Assembly: GCA_942159475.1 (NCBI GenBank)
Contig: OW804095.1
Span: 63,082,773 to 63,146,772, forward strand
Direction of reading: 5' to 3'
DNA length: 64,000 nucleotides
Origin: Sthenelais limicola
Lineage: Eukaryota > Annelida > Polychaeta > Phyllodocida > Sigalionidae
The translations under genes were made by a program, and so were the position numbers. Of the stretch, positions 24,324 to 37,600 are shown in pieces (within the stretch, counting starts at the first letter, position 1; the number at the start of each line of letters is the position of its first letter). The notes beneath the pieces are model-generated. The model ran no database searches and had not been told where the DNA came from. It worked only from the letters and a program-made list of their open reading frames with translations.

Positions 24324-27300
24324 GTTGCCGGATTAATTATCCTATAATAACAGAAAATTGAGTTTTAATGTGCATCTATGGAACTTATAAACATACATAC
24401 AAATGCGCGATCTTTATTTATCAAAAAATGCCGTTTGGTTTACATGCAGAGATAGCGCCAGTTGTGGGAAAGTATTTAATTGAGCATACGATGACAGTTA
24501 TTACATGCAAACTCACATCATACAAAATAGATCTTGACATATATAAGGAAGCTAGTAATATTCACACAAAAGAATGTGGCTGTAGATTTTCTGTCCTCGC
24601 CTGGGGATTTTATAGAGATGTTTATACGTAAACCGTTGGAGATAAACCAGTCAATATTCCCCTGAATTATGCTTGTCACGGTGCATAGGTAAAATTATTT
24701 GCTTGGCAATTATTACATTTGCCCGATTCAAACTTACCTTTCATGGGTTATTACCTAACATGATCCAGCTTATTCCTCCCACTAAATTCCTGAGATGGAT
24801 CATTGATATCCTGAAAGGGACTTTGAGTTTACCCTCCCTCCTCCTGATAATCCTGTGCAGTAAAAGCTTCACTTATTCTGACTTGTTGGAGATCCCCCAC
24901 GTGTATTTGTGGTCTAGTGACTTTACAAACAGAGACCCCTAGCACAGTATGGAGAAGAAAGATTGAGTTCTTCTTGAGTTAAACTTGTCAAGGTCTAATA
25001 TAAATGATAGCCGCAGGTAAACACAGTTCTAACGCTAGAATTACTCGGTCTGCTATTCATTTCATCAAAATTAATGGCTCAGTCTTCCAAGTCAAAATCA
25101 AATTGGAAAGTGTTAAAATCTCTCTTGTTAAAAAATCGCTCTTATAATTACACGATACACAAGGAATCGCTTAGAGGAATCGTGACTTAATTTTGCCCGA
25201 AATTAAGAATGACTAGTTGATAAATACTCATAAATATAGACGAATATTTCACATTGTGGTTCAAATAATTCATTTATTTGAAATGACTGTTGGTCCTTTG
25301 CAAGATTAGTCAATACCTATACTCTACAGTACGTGGCTAGTTATGAAAATATGGTATTCTGAATCAAAAGACAGAACCTGCCAAGTGGAACCTGCCATGC
25401 GAATCCATGCTAAGCCAACTGGCACCATCAATAAACATGTCTACTTCACAATTTGTAAGCATACGCTCCCGAACATGAAGATAAATGCTTCGCTTAGGAA
25501 TAAACGCGAGTCTTTTAATGATTAGGTAGCAAAAATCACTAAATTGGCGCGAACAGTGTATAGAAGTCTGTATAAGTACTTTTTCTAGGAAGCCGCCTCT
25601 TATTTAATAGCTTGTATATGTATGTTTATTTTTTTTAAATGAATATAAACAGTTTAGAGTTGATTGTTTGTCTTTGTAGGACCAAGGTGAATGAAACCCT
25701 GCATTTTGGTTAAGTTTATAGATACAAAATGTAATAGTTTTTTTCATAGAAATATATTGGATCGAAATATGGTTGTCACACGGTCCACTGCATGAGCGCT
25801 GTTCAAAGTGTTGGCTAAGCGCCATCCACTTCTGGGAGTGTTACCACAAATAATTGCAAGTGATCATCGCATAACAAAGAGCAATTGCTGCTCTATGCAG
25901 TCACTGCCCCCTACACCACCTGCAGGACTGTCGCATCATATTCACCCGCTTTAAAGCATTACTGTAATATATTTCATTAGATTAACATATTCAGATAAAA
26001 GATCCGAACTTAAATCAGCATCAGAGGTGTGTGGAGTGTCGTGTAAGTTGGCTCCTCTGCTCCACGTACGTACGTGTCGACCTTGAGAACCACTACCATA
26101 AGTTTACTTTTTCTGTTAGTAGGGGTTTCCTATTGTGTTCACCTCCAATGATCAGGGGAATAAATGCTGATCTTACACTTCCCATGGGAAAGTACGGGAG
26201 TGTGCGAATCTTCAATATATCATATACGATGAATGAATGAGGAATTAGGGAGGTTCTGCAAGCAAACTTATCTCAATTACGTAACCGTATCTTTTTAGGG
26301 AATTACGTCGCATTTTTAAGTATAAAAGATACATTTTTATATGAAACATTTTGCCTAATATGTTACATTAAGTTTTGCCCGCCATGTTTTGCTGAATCTC
26401 TTTCTTCCTTTTAGCATAATATGTTTGTATATTAGAGATACGGATACGTTTACGTTACATATATAGGTTAGACTTGTGTGTACTTATATATAAATGTTCC
26501 TGCATTGAAATTGGATGCGTAATCGAGGTCATCAACCATGCAGTTCCCAGTACTTCTTTTTGATACGTTCTTGTGTTCTTGGTCATGTGAATTAGTGGTC
26601 AACAATTACCAATTATCTCAACACACTTCTAAAAACCTTTCTTCCCGAAAATGAGACCTGGGAAAGGAACTCAATAGATCTATATAATATACGGTGCTTA
26701 TAAATACCGGGGTAATGCTGAACTGGCATTTTATTGTCCATGGCAGGACGTCTGAGTCAGCTTGACCACTCAGGGGTAGTTTAGAGGGTTAGAATGGGGT
26801 CAGCAGCAAGTGTGTACCTAAGTATGCACACCTTAAAGCTTAAAGAACTCACCTTAGCCCTTACCTGCAACCTCGTTGGCTTAATTCTATGTGGAATAAG
26901 TACAACAAGGTATATGTCGGACATAAGAATCTCCGAAAAAACTGATTTGGTGAGACATCCTCTATCACTCTCCTGACGTATTATATCAGAAGCTTCATTC
27001 GAATTACAGCTCTAAGAACCTACATATTACTTAGTGCCATTCGATATGGATATGCAATGTGGGATTTGTATGACTTAAATAGCAGGACCCCTAATGGGAA
27101 ATAGGTGAGTATATATAGGTGTTTATTTGTTTGCGATCTCTACAACTATATATTTAAGTAATTATATAGGCCCCAACACATATAGCTAAAACCAGAATAT
27201 TAATTAGATTTCGCAATTTACTTTGCTACTAACGGACATGGAAGCCCTCGATTAGTCAATTGAGATATCTGATTGTATCTGATCACACAAGCTAAGTAAA

Positions 27301-28178
27301 GTAGATTTAGATAGTTCTGCCCCTTCATATTGGAATCACTCTAAAATTCATTTATTCACTGTAAGAATATCTGTACTTTTTATTGACTGGGAACAGCTCA
27401 TTTGTTATCGGATGTAAAATGTACATTTGACACAAAAATAGGTAGGGGCATCATGTGAGTTAATCAATACTTACAATATTTTCGTTTGTTTTTGTCCAGC
27501 TTTTACGTCGAAACAAAACCTTCGTGGACATTGTGCTCGAAGGTGCTGATCTCCCAGAATAGGCCTACCAAAATAGGCCGTCCTCGAGCTAAAAATAAAT
27601 CATTAAAGGGTAGGGCCTACTCTGCGGAAGTACCATTGATGCACACTGAACCCATTTTGCTCAGTATGTTATACATTGGGATATGATGATTAAAAAGGAC
27701 CAATTTCTCTCTTAATTGCTAGTCAAGATGATAATACTGAAGGGGATTTTAAAGTTATCATTTAAAGTTCTATCAAGTCAAGTTCACTGAGAAAAAGGAA
27801 AGCGTTGCTATTATTCATTTCTGGAGAGTAGCACATATCTATAACGATATTGTGGATACTACTCCTATATATGTGTTGACACGAATCGTATCATCTGTAT
27901 ATAGCCCATATATGGCGAGTATGATATTACATATATTTATTAACTATGTGATTGATGAAAAATGGTAACTTTGCAGACATCAGTTTCGCCGATTCATGCT
28001 TACCTATCTGTACAATGGTGTACTAATGAACACTTAGCTTTGCGGACATTAATTTACATGGATTGAGATGTATTTTTGCGGTATTAGCGAAGATTAGGCT
28101 TGTAATAAGTTGTATATGAGTTGCACACTATTTACTTTTACTTCTACTCTCTCCATAGGTGGCAGCACACAATGAACC
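24324..28178. other. Divergent spacer between the two membrane-protein genes
   Basis: About 3.85 kb with no convincing exon. It must hold the promoters of both flanking genes. The acceptor just upstream of the 28179 start (AG at 28157-28158) implies a 5' untranslated exon of the plus-strand gene somewhere within it. Several 60-90 codon open frames are AT-rich and featureless. Confidence 0.4.
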
Positions 28179-29974
28179 ATGATTTTCTCAGGTAAGTTAA
28201 AGTATTTTCTTCCAAGCGGATAATGTGACATTCTATACTCAGGCCTTCTGTCGATTCAATATGTTTTTTACGTCCATTACACCACACTCCATTCTCAAAC
28301 ATAATAACTCTTCATGTCGCATGCAGGTATCATAATTATCTAAGATAGTATTGAAAGAGCTTAGAGTATATATTCAATTTACGTTCTTGGATATTATAAA
28401 TGTAGGCTACAACTTACGTTTCCTGGTAAGTGTCTATCGACTATTTGAAAGCTGACGTATCATATTTAGACCGCCCCTGGCGTGTCACATGGCAATTTGT
28501 TTGCCTCCACAGTGCCTATGTTACCGACTTGTTTTTATGTGCGAGCTGTTTTTGATGTTTTTTAGTATGCCCTCTATCCCAAAAATACCAAAAAAATTAT
28601 ATTTCTTTTCTTGGATCTAATAATTATAATTATAATGTTCAATAATATCTGAACATGTATTATATAATCTGATAAGGCAGGTCACAAATTTTTTCTCTTC
28701 TTTATACTTTCAGCAATGTTATCTGCCTTATAGGTTTAGATGAAGATTATTCTTCTATTCAAATGACTAAGTCGAATGTCATCTCACGACCATGAAAGAT
28801 GAATGACTATTATCATAAATCCAAATGTATTACAGCCAAATGTGATATTAGCCTTGAATTATAGCTGGGAAATTATACCACTATAACCAAAATTGGAATA
28901 TGTATGTCTGTCTCACTCATTTAAAATGTTAAAACTCTTATCAACGAGCTGCTATTATATTTATTTTGATGTATAACTTTAACAATATTCATTTTCCTTG
29001 GCAATGAGAACTATCACGCATGTGAATATTGACCAATAAAATTTCTTTAAAAAAAATCGATTGCACCTGTTTCTTTTGCACGTGCGTGGCATGTCTACTT
29101 ATACATAATAATACTCTTGAATGATTATTTAAAAAATGTTGTACGTTTTCTTCCAGTGGCCCATTATTTGTTAATGGCATGCATAGGCATACTAATAATT
29201 GTTTTGGCTTGCCTTCTCGTGTGGTTGACGCGAGTAATCTTGAAGTAAGTATAAGTACCGTAATTAATTAAGTGATCTCTGATTTGATTTGATTTGAAAG
29301 GTTAACTAATTTTTCGCCATTTTCATTTGCAATCTTAATAATTTTACGTTGAATTACCATGGCACGGATATTATCAAGAACCCAACAAAGACTTTCAGAT
29401 AATGTATTTCTAAATGAGGATCTTTAGACTATTAGAACATTGTGGTAAATGAGGAGTGTCATTTCTTTATTTGTATTTCTTTATTGTTCATTTTTTTCCA
29501 TTCAGGAGACGCAAAGGGTCTTCAAGGACGGACACAAATGAGGTCGTTCTGGTTTCAGAGCAATACGACGAAACTTACGATACAGATAAAGTCGGTGAGT
29601 TAACAAACCCCATCTCTTCATCACAAGCAACAAACTCTGATGATGACAGTTCATACACATTATACCATGATGTGAATGAAAATGTATACGAGACAGTAGA
29701 TAGCAACAAAAAGAAAGACGACACTATAGATAGTAACAATGGCAAAATCAATAACACGGACTTTGATATAGACGAAAAGGCATGGGGCAAGGACAGTGAG
29801 GACTATGATAAAATTAAAATAGAAGTTGTGACGGACATATACTCACTGCCACAAAAATCAACTCTGAAGAAAAAGAAAAAACCCAGTGATTACTCAAAAA
29901 CGAATAAAAGAGTGAACTTTAATGATGAAGTAATGACTTGGAAAGAAGGGGACGAACTCCCAGAAAAGACGTGA
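28179..29974 (+). CDS. Single-pass membrane protein with acidic tyrosine-rich tail and PP1-docking-like motif (189 aa)
   Basis: Exons: 28179-28191, 29157-29244 and 29506-29974 (13+88+469 nt = 189 aa plus stop). An in-frame TGA two codons before the ATG fixes the start. Residues 9-29 form a hydrophobic helix with no preceding signal peptide; KRRKG at 34-38 is the stop-transfer signal, so nearly the whole protein is cytoplasmic. The tail is acidic, with tyrosines at 54, 58, 84, 87, 95, 134, 146 and 163, several in YxxV/YxxL-like settings (YHDV, YETV, YSLP). A lysine run (155-159) precedes KRVNFNDEV at 168-176, which fits the RVxF motif used to dock protein phosphatase 1. No known family is recognised. 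Exon plan and phases match the minus-strand gene at 21.5-24.3 kb. Confidence 0.77.
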
Positions 29975-30119
29975 AGTCCGGATATTCTATCTTGGACAAA
30001 CACATGAGCATTCTGTGTATATCTATGTTTACGTCGTTAGTGTTATATTTATTACTCCAAGCGGCATCGTATTATCATCTTGAGTATAAGTCTTGAAGTG
30101 GAAGGACCAATACCATGGA

Positions 30120-30125
30120 AATAAA
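30120..30125 (+). terminator. Candidate polyadenylation signal of the 28.2-kb gene
   Basis: AATAAA lies 146 nt after the stop codon at 29974. Another copy follows further downstream near 30760. Confidence 0.45.
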
Positions 30126-31390
30126 ACCCCTATACTCTGACTCATCTGAAACGTACTACAATCGTATATCTTCATCAGATGAATATAGAATACACTTGGT
30201 GCTCCCATCGTACACCTGCAAGTCATCTCAATCAGTCGTGTCTTCACATAATTATTGTATTTGAAATAGGTTCAATGTACGCGAAAAGGGTACTGAAAAC
30301 ATTTAGCAGGTATTATGATAGACACATCTCCACGTGCCTTCATAAACCGTTATGGGTTTATGTATGACTTTCGGGTGGATTTCGATGTTTTCTTGTTTAT
30401 TTAATCATCGTATTTTTGTATCTTCAAGCCTATCTATGAATATAGTTACATGTTCTGTTTATCATCCGCGAAGAATGAATGAAAATATTGATGGATCCCC
30501 CAGCATCAATGCCCACAATTACTTCTTACCTAAGGGTAGAATCCTATTCTATTGGGTTGATCGAATATATATAATGTAGTGATTTCCACTTCATGTACTC
30601 TCACTAACCCAGATCCGGTATATCTCTATCTCGCAAGAAGAGGCAAGAAATGAAACCAGACGCAAGTCCTTTAGCGTCAATAGCAATGCCCTTGTCAATT
30701 GCAACTACAATAATATTATGTAGTTATGTGGAATTATTATTCTGATGTGTAAGGTTTACTAATAAACTGCCATTAAACAATGTACATAAGAAGTGTCAAT
30801 CAAATGAACCTTTACTTCTGATATTTTTGCTGTTTGGTTTTTAAAATAGGATCGACTTAACATATAGCACCCCAAAATATCACGATGTATTTAGTCATCG
30901 TCTGATGAACCGCGATGACAATGGTGCATACCTCTGCTCTTTTATCATAATTATTTCATATATACGTGGCCTTTGCATTATGGCGATTTACGACTATGAA
31001 CTTGAGGAGTTAGGCCGGGCTGAGTACGTAGATTCGATGGCGAAAGGAGGGTATAATCGTTATGGCTTACAGATAGGTCCGCATATTGTGTCTTCAAGCT
31101 TATGTATATTATATGCGAATACTATATAAATGGCTTCTGATCTGAGATATATGTAAAAATTAACGAAACTAAAGTTTCAATTGAAACAAGGATTTCAACT
31201 ATTCTGATTAACTTGAATATTTTGCGTTGGTTCATATCATTCAGCAACGCAGGAAATAAATACATACACGAGGAGCATTGGAACATAGTAGTAGGTCGGG
31301 TGATTTCTATAACGTAATTACTACCATTGCCATGGACATATTAGAGAAAGTCTTGTGTGTATAATTCTTATACCTAATGGCATGATGGAG

Positions 31391-31481
31391 GTTTGTAATC
31401 GATCGAGACGTTGAGTCAAATCGCATGACACCCCAAACGGGTGGAGTGCGATTTGACCCAACGTCTCAATCAATTACAAAC
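31391..31481. repeat. Foldback element, about 34-nt arms
   Basis: GTTTGTAATCGATCGAGACG at the left is matched inversely by the right arm ending CAATTACAAAC. A few mismatches occur, and the centre itself pairs (CACCC with GGGTG). This is probably a miniature hairpin transposon or its remnant. Confidence 0.7.
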
Positions 31482-34024
31482 TGAATTGAGTGATATTAGG
31501 TATTTATTACATACTAAATCAACAAGAGAACTCGATTTTAATAGTATTTTACCTTACTTTCCATCAATCTTGTGGATATTCGGCTCAAATAGCACATAGG
31601 TGCTATTTGACTTTTCAAATACCACCCCTGAATAGCACCCCTGAAATCACATGCGTACATGTAATAAAAACTGGTATGGATCTGCTCGCATGTAAAAAAA
31701 CCCCCACTGAAGACAAAGCTTAATATTGACAGCGAATACTCCACAGGGTTTCTGGCGTCAATGCTCTTTATTCATACTCAGGAACGGGGTTGTTACGTGC
31801 TATTATATAATGTATTATAGTGGTACCTCTAATTGGACTGCAATCATTTATCAATTAGAGTGATGTACATGACATAGGTATCACTTTAGAAAAAATCTGT
31901 ATAGAAACAAGTATAGGTAAAGTTTGATTTCCATCTATTTCAACGGGAGTGCTTTATTTACATACATACTGTAGATAAGAGGTGTTGATATTTGATTACC
32001 CTGCGTGGGGACTGTGAGATAGGGTTGGCACACGTGATTATAGTTAGGCACACGTGATTATTCCGAGCGAAATTATTCAGTATAGGCCTATACTACTGGG
32101 TTAATGTTTATCTTCGAGGATTGGATCCAGCAAACAGTAATTTAATGGCTATTACTTGTATCCACGTTAGACCAATATTTCACTGCAATGTATGTACAAC
32201 GTACATATGATATTAATTACCTGTCCTGAATTAGCATGGAATGAACCCCTATATATTAGCGCTAGACTGCCAGCCCCGTCTCAGACATAAATACTGATGA
32301 TAACACCGGCATAAGCTGGCTATTGTGAGGCAGTGTCCTAATAATACAGGTTAAGTTGTTTGTCTTTTTACCGGCGTCTGATGGGAGTCTGACGTCTGGA
32401 CAAGATGGCGTTTACAGACCAAGTTGTGAAATTACTCTTTCGAAATACAGCTCCGGTCATTTAGTCTATAGCATGAAAGGAACAGGCCCTTCTATCCTTT
32501 TATCCACATTAGTATTACCATGCATCTATCTAAATAGCTGCCATTGGTATTGCATTTTAATTATAACATACCGGTATATACATTGATATAACTAATGGTG
32601 TGACCATTATCTTGTAATACACTTAATTTGATGTAACTGTGTTCTATACCATCGTATATAATCATATCCTCTCTCTATATATCTAGATGAATGCAATAAT
32701 GGATTGTTTGAATTACTCATTACATTACATATGGGCTTAACATGTCTCCACCCAGATATGCCATCAGATGATATTGTTGTGCAAACAATATCCCAGATTT
32801 AACAGGGGAAAATGCAGCTGCATGGCATACAATACTTTCACACAACCATAATTATAGCTCCGGTCTCGTGTTTAGATGACTGCTGCAGACGGGGTATTCA
32901 CAAAACAAACATATCCTCAGATGCACTCGTATTGTACATGAATTTCGGAGCTCCGTTCGGCGGCTAGGAGATAGGTGGGCAAGATACGATATCACGGGGC
33001 AACGGTTACTCTAAATTACCCTAGCTGTTGGATGTTCTGCTACTACTAGAGCCGTCTGCCCTACAGGGAACCCATATGAAGGGGTAAGTTACACCCACAA
33101 CGATGGAAGCCAATGCCTAATCAATATTCTGCATACACGAGTAGATGTAGGCTGTGCAGAAACCTATAGTTGGCAAGGTGTGTTTTCCAGCTCGGAGCAT
33201 TTCATACGCGTGCCCTCGAAGAAGTAGCTCACGGCTAATATATTGATTGCCCTTGTGCAAAATTCATCACGTTTAAAAGTTACAAACGAATTGGTCATAA
33301 GACACATAACGTTAAACTTCATGGAGTCAGGAATAGCTAGTAATCATATTTATGAGTTGTGTCTGTATTATAAATTGTATGCATAATGTAAAAGGTTGTG
33401 TGTGTACCATGTCAAGGCAGTATGAATGTTCAACACGATATTACCGTGGCGTGCTTCCACAATACACTCCCCTCCGTGACTAACATCATGCAGTGACTAC
33501 CGAGAACTGCGTTTTTTGTGGGATGAACTAGATTCCAGCCGAGCTAGAGGCATGGGGTTATGAATGGAATTGTTAAAAAATCCTGTGATCCGTGTGTGAA
33601 ATATATATGACCAAATGTATTTAATGCAAATAATAGCCTGCACTGAAGCAATTACTATACGTGCATAAAGAGACATGAAGTCAGGAATTTGAGTAATTTG
33701 TGGTAAATTAATGCTTCCATCGTATGTACATGGGTACTATGATCGGCATTGTTCCCTTATTCCAGCTATTTGTGCATAAAGCTGTATTTTGTTTAATGAA
33801 TTAGGCTAGTAATAAAGGTTAATAGCTTATTTGATATTCAATCTTAGGCAAAAATGTCTATGGGGTAACTAATGAATAATATATGCAAAAACATCTTAAT
33901 CCATGTGTATGTTCTAGTTATAAGTGCTTATGATATTATATGTAAGTAAAATGGAGGCTGAGACCTTGACTTTCGATCGAACAATTCAATTAATAAATCA
34001 TACGCTATTCTTATAAATCTTTAT

Positions 34025-34252
34025 TCACATTCCTTCCAACACAAAGCCCGCATGCAGGCCATTTCCATCACGAAACATGTAATAATACTGCTGATACTGA
34101 AGCCAGTCCTTATGAAGCTTCAAATAGGTATGAGCACACATTTGAAACCGCGGGTACAGTAATGTTGACCAATTTTGATAGAAATCGTCGCAACCATAAA
34201 AAAATAAATAGACAACGCAAATTATTCCGATTATTTGTACCGGTGGTAGCAT
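34025..34252 (-). CDS. Short open frame, possible alternative terminal exon of the SCP-like gene
   Basis: 75 codons on the same strand as, and 400 nt beyond, the last exon of the SCP-like gene. The stop codon overlaps a polyadenylation hexamer (TGAATAAAG), exactly as in that gene's terminal exon (34649). Part of it, from an AG acceptor ahead of YQQYYYMFRDGNG, vaguely resembles the gene's own C-terminal segment ADYYLSDDPDSPG. The start has a hydrophobic stretch, so an independent small membrane protein is another reading. Chance is also quite possible. Confidence 0.25.
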   Translation of the reverse strand: MLPPVQIIGIICVVYLFFYGCDDFYQNWSTLLYPRFQMCAHTYLKLHKDWLQYQQYYYMFRDGNGLHAGFVLEGM

Positions 34253-34648
34253 CAAAAGTGATTGGCATCAGATAAATGTCATCAAGTGATTTTCAACGAT
34301 GTCCAATTTAATGTATAGGCACCTTGCCCCAAATAGTCATTATATAATAATGAGCTAATTTTAATCGCCAATTGTAAAAGTTATTAGTTGATCTCATCAT
34401 TACTTTACAGTAGCTTAGAAACATCACCACACTTAGTTTGCCGTAAGGAATTATATCCATGCACCATCAAGCAAGCGTGGGTGATTCTCAGATTACGCCG
34501 TTACTTGCGCCAAATGTATGGACATAACATTGACCGCCCTCTTATAAATTAATTTGCGTTAATTGCTTTGATTGAAAGAGCGAAGGTAGAACTCGGAAAA
34601 ATTTGCAAATTATGTACACGAGGTGAGGTGTCCTTGATTTGTCTTTAT

Positions 34649-37600
34649 TCAAGTGTGAGGGTCTATTGGTCCAGCAATATACCTTCCTGGTGAATCTGGG
34701 TCATCAGATAAGTAGTAATCGGCGTACAATTCTTCCACACGTTTTAGGTCAAGTGGTTTGGAGCCTCCCTTAAAGGAGTCAGTAAAACACTCTTGTTAGA
34801 CACAGGAATAGAGTGCATGGGCGTAGATTAGAAACAATCTTTACAGTAGGAAACAATAGGTACAATTTTTGATGGATTTGAAGTTAAATAGCCATATTAA
34901 TTCCCCGAAAGAAATTATTTATTACATAACAAATAGAAAATTGCTAAAAAAAAATCTTGCTTCATTAATTTAACAATTTCCCATGTAAACAACAAAATCC
35001 ATAGATTTAATATTCTGAAAATGACGAACCCAATGAGTACAAACTAGACTATGTATGCCTCAGCACCTATTCGCAATTGGTGGCATATAATTTATATAAT
35101 GTATCTTGTCAATCATAAAACAGGCAGAAGTTTCTTTGAGAGCTTTCTATACTTACTTCTGTCATGTGATCGAAATACTTCTTGAGTGTATCGTCTGAAA
35201 TATTCTTGTATCCGCCAACATGGTGCCAGAAATCCCTGTATTCCTCTGCGTCAACAACTCCATCTCCTTAAAGGTATTAATTGTTTAACATATCAGATGG
35301 TTGATTAAATAACTAACCCCAATCTAACGTTCCCCTATTATCCAGTTCAGGTATTATTATACATACAGATTATTCCAAATATTTCCAGACGCTGTGTATC
35401 TGTGTAAAATAATTTTGATTTTTAATTTTTGTAAATTTCTAATAATCGGTGGTGGCTATAATATGATATGTGTACATGCATTTCTTACCTTTACAGTCCA
35501 ATAGGGGGAAGATCGAATGAGGCATAACACGAACCCATTGTGGTAATTTTTCTTGGGATACTTCTGTTGTTTCCCCGATCAGCCCTTCCCACAGTTCTAT
35601 CCATTCATCTCTGTGTGAAAAAATATTTGCATATTAGGTTGAATACGTTTATTTAAATTCTTATTTTTATTTTCAATCAAATCATATATTAGAAAAGTTG
35701 AACTTGAAAGAAGTTATTGAAACACGCATCGATAAAACGGTAAACAAATTTAATTATCTTCAAATTAAGAAATATCAATTATCATTGAAAAATGTATAGC
35801 TGGGTGCAATAATCAAAACGAGTTTGAGTTTGAACAAGTTTAATCAGCATTCCATCGATTATGCTCTTTTCAGCAATACCTGGTTGGAAATACAGATTTT
35901 TTTTCATGTGATATATTTATTAAAGATGATAAATTACCAGCTATATAGACACCTGACTGTTTATCCACAGCTATGACTATACTGTTGCTTAATTATTACC
36001 TCGAGATTGAGTCTTTAGTTTTACCAGCGGGAGACAGCAAGAAATGTAAGTAATCTTCAAATCCAGCCTTGTATGTGTCTTTCACTGCTGAGCCTTTTAC
36101 TCGCTCCATGTACCTCCTGGCTCTCTGAGTAAAATGAGAAATAACATAATTTAGGACAGCGTTTATAACTCCGGAGTATACATACAAATAAATGTACATA
36201 ATTATGTTTACAACTGGAGTATCTATGCACATCCTGTTTAATCGAATCAAACTCATAATCAAGTCACAATATCTTTAAATGCAAACCTAATAATCTTATA
36301 GTATTTCATGAATATAAAATACATAGAACGGGGCGCCATTATTTCATGACATCAGTATCACAGTTTAACTTAATTAATTTTAATTAATTGAAGTAATTCA
36401 CAAGGAATATACGCTAAGAAAACCCATGGCTAAACAATGAGCATTAGCCATGAGTACTGAATTAGACTTTCATCTTTTGAGGACAAATCTTTATATTCCA
36501 CGATGTTGATATCATTTGTACTATTCCGCTTACAATAAGTAATAATTATGTTCAAATGTTTGCTCGCTCACGTATAACTACTGACTGCGATCGTATTAGA
36601 ATGACATTTATACCGATTTCAAATTTTCTATGTCTTCTTTGTCGAAATACCCATCGTTATCGGTATCTGAAATGAGAAATGTCTTAATGCAAAAACACAG
36701 GGATTGGGCACAATTTATAGTAGACTGAAACGACTTATAACTGTTTATACATGTGTAAATGATATATCATTTTCCTTTGAGCAGATTAGAATTTAGAGAG
36801 AGTTCAGTCTCAGGAGACATTCGAAAAAGGAATGCACCTGTAATTCCTTCCATTGTTGTTCTTTCAGGTAGAAATAGGAGAATCTGTACAAAGCTCTTTG
36901 AATAATCAAGTCAACCCATGACGCTTCCACGGGAGGTAGATCAAGGATTTTATCAATAAGGCACATATTGCCTTTGATTTATCATGTTTTGGAGTATCAT
37001 TTGGCACATCTTTCAGATAAAAAGATCTCTAATTGAATTAAGGAAAACCTTAAAGAACAATGCTAATAATACCATACCGTAGACATTGTCGAAAATCTGG
37101 GTTATTTTGCTAAGTCGAAATTCGGAGAATTTTGCTGCCCCGAGCCGTGTGGAGACATACAATGTGCGACTGATGCAGGGAAATATACGTCTTGTTCCTG
37201 AAAATGATAGGATTGAAATATAATAATTTATTGTTAGGGCGTAGAACTGTGAATAAATGCAAACATTTATGTTTGAGCCGATGGGTTATAGTAATTTTGA
37301 CGACGTATCACTTTTTAATATAAACAGGGGATAAAATAAAATAAAATATTTTAAACCTATTTTATAGATATGATTCAAGGTCCACCTTTCGCTCACCCAC
37401 AGAACAGATTATGAGCATATAAAAAGTACCCTGCTGTTGCAGAAAACAACCAATGTATATAAAAGACACCAGCTCTGATTCGGCCAAGTGCTATAGCTTC
37501 GTTCTAGACCAATCATTGGTGGGGCGAACAACAGAGATCGCTTTCAAACATAATCCAAGCTGAGTAGTCTTCCAAAATAACCCTTAGAAATCCCTTACCT

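Larger units (their letters stand above)
29975..34024. other. Intergenic region with one inverted repeat
   Basis: About 4 kb without a supportable exon or RNA gene. It contains the 3' untranslated region of the 28.2-kb gene and the inverted repeat at 31391-31481. Short open frames here have no family features. Confidence 0.4.

Noticed and set aside
29575..29790. Minus-strand frame opposite the acidic tail exon
   Set aside because: Shadow of the real coding exon on the other strand.
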